Positions 58,756 through 64,000 of a stretch of DNA of 64,000 nucleotides are shown here, piece by piece. The stretch is from assembly GCA_016281125.1 (NCBI GenBank), contig JAEEIA010000056.1:116070-180069 (forward strand), written 5' to 3'. The position numbers and the translations under genes were made by a program. Every line of letters begins with the position of its first letter. Position 1 is the first letter of the stretch. The stretch comes from Oscillospiraceae bacterium (GTDB taxonomy: Bacteria; Bacillota; Clostridia; Oscillospirales; Ruminococcaceae). A model generated the notes under the pieces. It was not told the origin of the DNA, made no database searches, and saw only the letters and a program-made list of their open reading frames with translations.

Positions 58756-60066
58756 TCACAGCAGGCAGGACGCGCAGCCGTAGCCCTTGTGCCGCAGCAC
58801 GGTGCGGCGGTCTTTCGGCGTGCGGTAAGCTTCTGCGGTCAGCGCCGCAATGTACCGGATGCCCGTAAAGCCGTAATAGCCGCCGTTCAGGATCAGATCG
58901 ACAAAATGATCGGTCGCAAAGTAGTACGCCGCCTTCTGCCCGACGGCCAGCACCGGCTCCGCAGGATGCGCGTGCTGATGCAGCATATTGACATTGGCGG
59001 GCGCATAGATCCGCAGCGCCGGATGCGACTGCTTCAGCCGGAGAAAGGCATCTGCATCCTCTCCGACCGTATCCGCAACGATATACTTTACGTTGATGCC
59101 GTGCTGCAAAAACAGCTCTGCCAGGGAAAATGGGCGCGTCACGGCGGTGTAATCAACCGCAACGGCCATCTCCCCGATCTCCTGTTTCAGATCGTCAAGC
59201 GCCTGCGCAGCGGCCTGCATCTCCGCGGAAAAATCCGGGCAGGGTATGCCGAGCGCTTCGCTGAGGCGGCGATAATTGTCCAGAATGCCGTCTGCATCAA
59301 AGCAGTTCGGCAGATACAGCAGCGGGGTGTCAAAGCGCTCGCGGAGCATCTCGCCCGCGGACTGCGCCGTCGGGATATACGTGAGATTCAGCGATGCATC
59401 CGCAAGCTGCAAATATTCCTCATAGGTTCTGCACAGCGTCAGATCGCGCACGGCAAAGCCCGCCCCGCGGAGCATCCGCATCAGCTCGGAATTTTCGTCG
59501 GTCGGCCGGTCATGCCCGACCAGCCCGACCGCCTTCGGATTCTTCGGCAGCGGCATGAGCGGCGTATACATCTGGCGGCAGGTCTGCACGACCGGCGGCA
59601 CGGATTCGCGCATGGTCGGCGTCATATAGCAATCGACAAAGACAATATCCGGGAACGCCGCGGACAGATCGGAGATGACCGCGTCAAAATCGCAGCCCGC
59701 AAACAGGTGCATGCAGCTCAGAAACAGCAGCACGACCGGCGGGTGCGGATCCAGCTGTTCCACAATCTCGCTGACGCCGTCCGTGATGCTCTGCTCCAGC
59801 GTCCCGTTGAACATGTCCTCCTCGGTCAGGGAGATCCAGCTCAGGCGGTCGATTGCGTTCATCTCGGCGGCGGTCATCACCACGCCGCGCAGACAGCCCT
59901 GCGCACAGCAGTACACCTGATGCGCACCGGGAATCAGCATGCCCATCTGCACGATGTTCCACATGCCGCGGGCGGGCGGATTGTATTCCAGGCCGGTCGG
60001 GAACAGGCACTCCGCATCGGCCTCCCCGATGCACACAAAGGGCGGTTTTTTCAGTTCCTGCTGCAT
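58756..60066 (-). CDS. Nitrogenase-like component 1, D-type subunit (set A)
   Basis: 436 residues starting MQQELKKPPF. Cysteines at the cluster positions: Cys 20 (ADAECLFPTG), Cys 58 (CCAQGCLRG) and Cys 118 (LFLSCMHLFAGCD). At the FeMo-cofactor Cys position it reads SLNLTYIP, with no Cys. Unusually it ends GYGCASCLL, a C-terminal CxxC. The start lies two bases past the H2 stop. Distant homologue of the set B D-type protein (AIPG/LIPG, P/Q-G-C). Confidence 0.87.
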   Translation of the reverse strand: MQQELKKPPFVCIGEADAECLFPTGLEYNPPARGMWNIVQMGMLIPGAHQVYCCAQGCLRGVVMTAAEMNAIDRLSWISLTEEDMFNGTLEQSITDGVSEIVEQLDPHPPVVLLFLSCMHLFAGCDFDAVISDLSAAFPDIVFVDCYMTPTMRESVPPVVQTCRQMYTPLMPLPKNPKAVGLVGHDRPTDENSELMRMLRGAGFAVRDLTLCRTYEEYLQLADASLNLTYIPTAQSAGEMLRERFDTPLLYLPNCFDADGILDNYRRLSEALGIPCPDFSAEMQAAAQALDDLKQEIGEMAVAVDYTAVTRPFSLAELFLQHGINVKYIVADTVGEDADAFLRLKQSHPALRIYAPANVNMLHQHAHPAEPVLAVGQKAAYYFATDHFVDLILNGGYYGFTGIRYIAALTAEAYRTPKDRRTVLRHKGYGCASCLL

Positions 60067-60067
60067 A

Positions 60068-60826
60068 TCAGATGCCTCCGCATTCCGCAAGGACGGCATC
60101 CGCCAGCTGATGCAGCTGCAAAACGGCCGGGCACTGCGGAAATTCGTTCACGAACGGTACGCCCATGTCATCCGCCTGCTGAATCTCCGGACATCGGTCA
60201 ATCGCGCCGATGATGCGCGTGTCAAAATCCGCAGCAAGCTCCGATACAGCTTCGTCCTCTCCCGCAACATTGCGCCGGTTGAGAATCAGACCGCCCAGCG
60301 AGGCATAGCCTCTGCCCTGAAAATTCTGCACCGCCATGCAGATATTCGCGGCGGCATAGCGCGCCATTTTTTCGCCCGAGGTCACAACGAACACGCGGTC
60401 AGCGTAGCCCTTGCGCATCGGCATGGAGAAGCCGCCGCAGACCACGTCGCCGAGGACGTCGTAGATCACGATATCCGGCTTGCAGACCTCGTAAGCGCCG
60501 AGCTTTTTCAGCGTTTCCAGCGCATTGATGATGCCTCTGCCCGCGCAGCCGACGCCCGGCACGGGGCCGCCTGCCTCCACGCAGATGACGCCGCTTTCCA
60601 TTTCCGTGATCAGATCGGACAGCGTGATTTTGCTTCCGGCCGTGCGCTCCAGCTCCAGCACCGTGCGGATGCGCGTGCCGTGATGCAGCAGCGCGGTGGA
60701 ATCCGCCTTCGGGTCGCAGCCGATCTGCATGACGCGGTATCCTTTTTTTGCAAATACTGCGGATAAATTGGCAGAGATCGTCGATTTGCCGATTCCGCCC
60801 TTGCCGTAAACCGCCAGCTTGATCAT
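60068..60826 (-). CDS. NifH-like nitrogenase iron protein (H2, set A)
   Basis: 252 residues. P-loop [16 protein letters not shown], cluster Cys in GVGCAGRGI and [10 protein letters not shown] are intact. Start at 60826 after CGGAGGATTTTAT; a longer frame to 60928 runs through the leader hairpin and is rejected. Similar to H1 through the core but diverged at the C-terminus, so each H may serve its own D/K pair. Confidence 0.94.
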   Translation of the reverse strand: MIKLAVYGKGGIGKSTISANLSAVFAKKGYRVMQIGCDPKADSTALLHHGTRIRTVLELERTAGSKITLSDLITEMESGVICVEAGGPVPGVGCAGRGIINALETLKKLGAYEVCKPDIVIYDVLGDVVCGGFSMPMRKGYADRVFVVTSGEKMARYAAANICMAVQNFQGRGYASLGGLILNRRNVAGEDEAVSELAADFDTRIIGAIDRCPEIQQADDMGVPFVNEFPQCPAVLQLHQLADAVLAECGGI

Positions 60827-60969
60827 ATAAAATCCTCCGAAATAAAGACGGCAGCCCTCCTCTGACAGTGAGACCGGGCTGCCGTATGCAAGCATATACG
60901 TGCATCCGCCGTCAGACTTTTGCCGCAAGGCGGTTGCCCGCGTTTTGGCATCAGAAGAAGCGTTTTGAT
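60827..60969 (-). promoter_or_regulatory. Structured leader before the nitrogenase-like genes
   Basis: 143 bases. On the minus strand: GCGG-GCAA-CCGC tetraloop hairpin, CCGCC/GGCGG, CGTATATGC/GCATACG, then a ten-pair ACGGCAGCCC/GGGCTGCCGT stem followed by CTTTATTT just before the H2 ribosome site. The GCATACG arm shares three bases with the last stem, so the two could be alternative. Looks like an attenuator or unassigned riboswitch. Confidence 0.5.
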
Positions 60970-61230
60970 TCAGGTTTCGTTTTCGGCTGCGGGGGCATAG
61001 ACCGTTTTGGCACTGACGCCCGGCAGTCTGCCGATCGCTCCGGCTAAGCGGTTGATCGCATCCTGCGGCGCATCAATGGCAATGTTGATGATGCTGATGC
61101 CCTTGCAGCGGTAAGGGACGCCCATGCGTCCGATGATAAACTTGTCGTAATCGTGCAGCAGCGCGTTGATGCTCACGGCGGAGCTGCTGTCCTGCACGAT
61201 GATCGCAATGACTGCGACTCTGGTTTCCAT
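60970..61230 (-). CDS. TM1266-type iron-only hydrogenase system regulator
   Basis: 86 residues, small ACT/NikR-C-like domain: [32 protein letters not shown] and [10 protein letters not shown] are the family's conserved segments. This family usually lies next to [FeFe]-hydrogenase maturation genes (hydE/F/G) and is called a putative regulator. Here it is the first gene after the operon promoter and precedes the nitrogenase-like sets instead. The ATG at 61230 follows GAAAGGAAATACCGC. Confidence 0.9.
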   Translation of the reverse strand: METRVAVIAIIVQDSSSAVSINALLHDYDKFIIGRMGVPYRCKGISIINIAIDAPQDAINRLAGAIGRLPGVSAKTVYAPAAENET

Positions 61231-61275
61231 GCGGTATTTCCTTTCCGTTTGATCGCGGAATGCTCCGCTGACACT

Positions 61276-61304
61276 ATTATACTGCAATCCGGCAGAAAAG
61301 TCAA
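61276..61304 (-). promoter_or_regulatory. Promoter of the nitrogenase-like/hyp run
   Basis: Minus strand TTGACT (61299-61304), 17 bases, TATAAT (61276-61281). Confidence 0.9.
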
Positions 61305-61353
61305 GGGCGGCACAGGGCTCCGCACCGTCTTACAAAAAAATTCGTTTTAGTGG

Positions 61354-61382
61354 TTGAAATCATGAGCAAAATGTGGTATACT
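61354..61382 (+). promoter_or_regulatory. Promoter of cdaA-cdaR
   Basis: TTGAAA (61354-61359), 17 bases, TATACT (61377-61382). Confidence 0.88.
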
Positions 61383-61446
61383 ATACTTTGGAAGAATACG
61401 GCGTATGTCAAAGAAACGGATCAACAGACAGAAAGGGGTGAGGTGT

Positions 61447-62391
61447 ATGTTCGGCGACAACGGTATTCTGGACAGATTTTTTACAGCGCTTTCCAACGTG
61501 TTCCATTCCATCGGGCCGATTGACGTGCTGGACATTGCACTGCTGACCTGCCTGATTTACGCGATCCTCAAATTCGTCCGCGAAACCCGCGCCGGACAGC
61601 TCCTCAAGGGCATCCTGATTCTGGTCGGCGTTTACCTGCTCAGCGGACTCGTCAAAATGCGCGTCATTCACCTGATCTCCGGAAAGGCACTGAGCGTCGG
61701 TCTGATTGCCATTATCGTGCTGTTCCAGCCGGAGCTCCGCAGAGTGCTTGAAAAATTCGGCTCCACAACGTCAAGGCTCTCCCGCCTGACCTTCGGTGAG
61801 GACGAGGACGTCATTGCACAGTGGACCCGCGCGATTCCGATTATCTCGGAATCGGTTTCCCAGCTTTCAAGAACCGCGACCGGTGCGCTCATCGTCATCG
61901 AGCGCGCGTCCCGGCTGGGCGAACAGATCTCCAACGGCACCGTCATGAAGGCCGAGCCGAGCGTCGAGCTGTTCGGCAATATCTTCTATAACAAAACACC
62001 GCTGCATGACGGCGCTGTCATCATGCGTGACGGCATCATCTGGGCAGCCGCCTGCTTCCTGCCGAAGCCGCAGAAGGAAGAGCTGATCGACAAGCACCTC
62101 GGCTCCCGCCACCGCGCCGCAATCGGCATGAGCGAAAACTCCGATGCGCTGGTCATTGTCGTATCCGAGGAAACAGGTCAGATCTCCGTCGCAAAGGACG
62201 GCATCCTGACACGCAACTATTCCAAGGCAACGCTGGAAAAGCTGCTGCGCGACGTGCTGATTCCGCAGGATAAGGACACGCTGCGCGGCAAAACGATCAA
62301 GCTGCCGTTCCGCAAAAAAACAGCATCCGCAGAGCCGGAATCGCAGGACGCTGCCAAAAAACAGCCTGCTGCTGCGAAAAAGGAGGGCTGA
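61447..62391 (+). CDS. cdaA: Diadenylate cyclase CdaA
   Basis: 314 residues; makes c-di-AMP from two ATP at the membrane. Three N-terminal membrane helices (about 20-95), then the DAC domain (about 100-260) with catalytic LHDGAVIM (DGA) and GSRHRAAIGMSE (RHR), and a Lys/Ala-rich tail. The start is the ATG at 61447 after GAAAGGGGTGAGG; the upstream frame start at 61405 is less suitable. c-di-AMP controls potassium and wall homeostasis in Firmicutes. Confidence 0.96.
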   Translation: MFGDNGILDRFFTALSNVFHSIGPIDVLDIALLTCLIYAILKFVRETRAGQLLKGILILVGVYLLSGLVKMRVIHLISGKALSVGLIAIIVLFQPELRRVLEKFGSTTSRLSRLTFGEDEDVIAQWTRAIPIISESVSQLSRTATGALIVIERASRLGEQISNGTVMKAEPSVELFGNIFYNKTPLHDGAVIMRDGIIWAAACFLPKPQKEELIDKHLGSRHRAAIGMSENSDALVIVVSEETGQISVAKDGILTRNYSKATLEKLLRDVLIPQDKDTLRGKTIKLPFRKKTASAEPESQDAAKKQPAAAKKEG

Positions 62392-62394
62392 CGG

Positions 62395-63852
62395 ATGCAG
62401 ATCAAACAAATTCCCGGCAGACTGCGTGCACTGCTCTCCGTGCTGCCGAAGCCGCATAAGCCAAGCAAGGAAAACCTGATCCTGCTGATTATTTCGCTCG
62501 CCTCTGCGATGCTGCTGTGGGCGTACATCGTGCCGGATATGACACCGCATATCACCGATATTCCCGTTTCCTGCGACCTGACCGGAACCCGGGCGGAGGA
62601 TTACGCACTCCAGCTGCTGCCGGAATCGGAGGCCGCGCTCAGGGAGATGACCGTCACCGCGGATATTGAGGGCAACAGAGCCGCAATCGGCAGCCTGAGC
62701 AAGAAGAATCTGGAAGCCTACGTGGACTTCGACAAGGTTTCAAACACCCCCGGCGAGCAGACGCTGGAGCTCCGCCTGCGCAATAAGGAAACACACAATG
62801 ACATCGCCTCTGACTTTATCAAGGTGACGCTGAACCGCAAGGACGTCACGGTCAATCTGGATCATTACACCAGCAAAAACGTCCCTGTCAGCAAGGTGAT
62901 CGAGCGCCCGAACATCACGACGCTGGATTCCGAAACACTGATCAATGAGGAGGGCATCACGGTGGATCCGACCACGGTCATCGTGCGCGGCCCCTCCACC
63001 AAGCTGGATCAGATCGACCACGTCTGCCTGACGCTCAGCGAGAAGGCTGTCCTCAGCGAAACCAAGACCATCGAAAGCCTTGCGGATTGTACGCTGATGA
63101 GCAGCAGTGACCGCGAAATCGACAACAGCCTCGGATATTATTCCGTGCAGCAGCCGCATTTTTCCGTGACGTTCCCGGTCTATTACCGCATCAGCCTGCC
63201 TGCCACGGGCATCATCCCCGACGTTGAAAAGGATGATCCGAACAGCACGGAGGACGATGAATTCCGTCAGTTTATCTACGACCGCGTGCGCCTGAACGGC
63301 TCCTATACGCTCCCGGGCTACGGCGACGAAAACGCCGAAAACCTCATTATCACGATCCGGACGAATGACCGGACGCTGAAGGAAAACCTCGATGCCAAGC
63401 AGAGCATCGAATGCTTCAACAGCAGGCTGAGTGAAATTTCCATTAACCCGCAGAAGCCGATTGAACAGGAAATCAAGCTGCCGGAGGGCATGGAAAATAT
63501 CTCGGAATACGACAAAATCTATTTCTGCATTGATACCACGGGTCTTGAAACCCGCGACTGCTGGATCAAAAACAGCGACATTGAATTTCAGCAGAAGATG
63601 CCCGGCTTTGAGTATCAGCCGGACATGCCCGGCGGCATGACGCCCGTCACGCTGATCGGCCCGCCGGAGGAGCTGAGCAAGTTCAATGATGAGGATCTGA
63701 AGCTCTGGGTGGATCTGAATACCATCAGCACGACCAAAACCGGCATCAAGAATGTGTCGCTCAATGTGAAGCTGCCGCAGGGCGTTTCAAACGTCTGGTA
63801 TATGCCGCAGCCTAAAATGGATATCTATATCACAGAAACGAAAACGACATAA
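62395..63852 (+). CDS. cdaR: YbbR-domain protein, CdaA regulator CdaR
   Basis: 485 residues. One N-terminal membrane helix (about 27-45, LILLIISLASAMLLWAYIV), then extracellular YbbR repeats of about 80-90 residues (pattern V.G....L..I..V...VDL). Four units can be followed by eye. Starts three bases after the cdaA stop. In other Firmicutes CdaR binds CdaA and adjusts its activity; glmM, often third in the operon, is not seen before the window ends. Confidence 0.93.
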   Translation: MQIKQIPGRLRALLSVLPKPHKPSKENLILLIISLASAMLLWAYIVPDMTPHITDIPVSCDLTGTRAEDYALQLLPESEAALREMTVTADIEGNRAAIGSLSKKNLEAYVDFDKVSNTPGEQTLELRLRNKETHNDIASDFIKVTLNRKDVTVNLDHYTSKNVPVSKVIERPNITTLDSETLINEEGITVDPTTVIVRGPSTKLDQIDHVCLTLSEKAVLSETKTIESLADCTLMSSSDREIDNSLGYYSVQQPHFSVTFPVYYRISLPATGIIPDVEKDDPNSTEDDEFRQFIYDRVRLNGSYTLPGYGDENAENLIITIRTNDRTLKENLDAKQSIECFNSRLSEISINPQKPIEQEIKLPEGMENISEYDKIYFCIDTTGLETRDCWIKNSDIEFQQKMPGFEYQPDMPGGMTPVTLIGPPEELSKFNDEDLKLWVDLNTISTTKTGIKNVSLNVKLPQGVSNVWYMPQPKMDIYITETKTT

Positions 63853-63860
63853 CCCGTTAT

Positions 63861-63905
63861 CACAAACCGCGCGCAGCAGGATGCATCTGCTGCGCGCGGT
63901 TTGTG
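63861..63905 (+). terminator. Terminator of cdaA-cdaR
   Basis: Nineteen-base-pair stem (CACAAACCGCGCGCAGCAG with its complement, loop GATGCAT); the stem's own right end supplies GGTTTGTG. Confidence 0.88.
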
Positions 63906-63913
63906 CCTGTTGA

Positions 63914-64000
63914 GAAAGCGGTATCTCCGATGGATTGATAATGGGGCGCTGCCCCATACCCCGCCAAAGGGACACTGTCCCTTTGGAATCCCGATTTTAA
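63914..64000. repeat. Intergenic repeat family A, copy A8 (cut by window edge)
   Basis: AAAGCGGTATCTCCGATGGA, hairpin 1 GGGGCGCTGCCCC, then hairpin 2 as CCAAAGGGAC with GTCCCTTTGG (63964-63986) and GGAATCCCGATTTT. Opposite orientation to A1/A6. Against A3, the innermost pair T-A is C-G here: a compensated change. Confidence 0.85.

Noticed and set aside
53548..60826. Mo-nitrogenase (nifHDK) or protochlorophyllide/F430 reductase genes
   Set aside because: The FeMo-cofactor Cys is absent, the K-type subunits are far too short, nifB/E/N are absent, and no chlorophyll or F430 pathway gene accompanies them. Kept as nitrogenase-like of unknown function.
60827..60969. Cobalamin riboswitch
   Set aside because: GTCAG...CTGCCG faintly resembles a B12 box, but the other conserved blocks (e.g. 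GCCACTG) are not seen.
60827..60969. SAM-I or c-di-GMP-I riboswitch
   Set aside because: GGGCAACC alone recalls these, but it forms a simple GCGG-GCAA-CCGC hairpin and the remaining consensus is absent.

Overview
The window is chromosomal DNA from a Gram-positive, strictly anaerobic, plant-polysaccharide-degrading gut or rumen bacterium of the Ruminococcaceae/Oscillospiraceae type (Ruminococcus-like). The evidence is secreted enzymes carrying type I dockerins, a dockerin-tagged CotH protein, two ECF sigma/anti-sigma pairs, Firmicutes-type promoters (TTGACA, 17 bases, TATAAT) and the fairly high GC content. About 60 genes are supported.

Layout: 1-3470 holds the tail of a type II topoisomerase A subunit, an acetyltransferase, a nitroreductase and a small unknown gene. 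3786-6990 is a minus-strand queuosine-precursor operon (queD, queE, a DinB-like gene, folE, queC) behind a leader with a pseudoknot-like fold and a terminator; queF lies apart at 28380. 7209-19235 is a polysaccharide-degradation region: a CE3-CBM-dockerin-CE1 esterase, a tRNA-Arg, an ECF sigma factor with an anti-sigma factor whose extracellular part resembles cohesins, a double GH43 enzyme and a GH97 enzyme. 19441-25016 holds a DUF2262 gene and six tandem membrane-protein paralogues behind a 103-bp tandem repeat that carries the promoter. 25222-28871 is FHA, SEDS (FtsW/RodA), PBP and queF. 29227-34876 is a two-component system around an ABC transporter with three permeases. 35215-45239 holds a second sigma/anti-sigma pair, DUF1284-bioY, a BspA-like dockerin protein, a CotH-dockerin protein, and ppa-prs. 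61447-63852 is cdaA-cdaR (c-di-AMP synthesis).

The most unusual locus is the minus-strand run 61230-46229. A TM1266-type regulator leads two complete nitrogenase-like H-D-K sets (H2-D-K, then H1-acetyltransferase-VOC-D-K), followed without a clear break by hypF, hypC, hypD and, after further small genes, hypE. The D-like subunits lack the cysteine that binds FeMo-cofactor, no nifB/E/N is present, and no hydrogenase structural gene is in view. This suggests an uncharacterised nitrogenase-like reductase that may be linked to Fe(CN)2CO-type chemistry; its substrate is unknown.

A second theme is short structured repeats in the intergenic regions. Family A (at least six loci) has two hairpins whose stems differ between copies but keep pairing; one copy has perfect 14-bp terminal inverted repeats. 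Family B (two loci, opposite orientation) is a chain of hairpins, and each copy sits between two near-identical copies of the local terminator hairpin, as if it had inserted into and duplicated the terminator.
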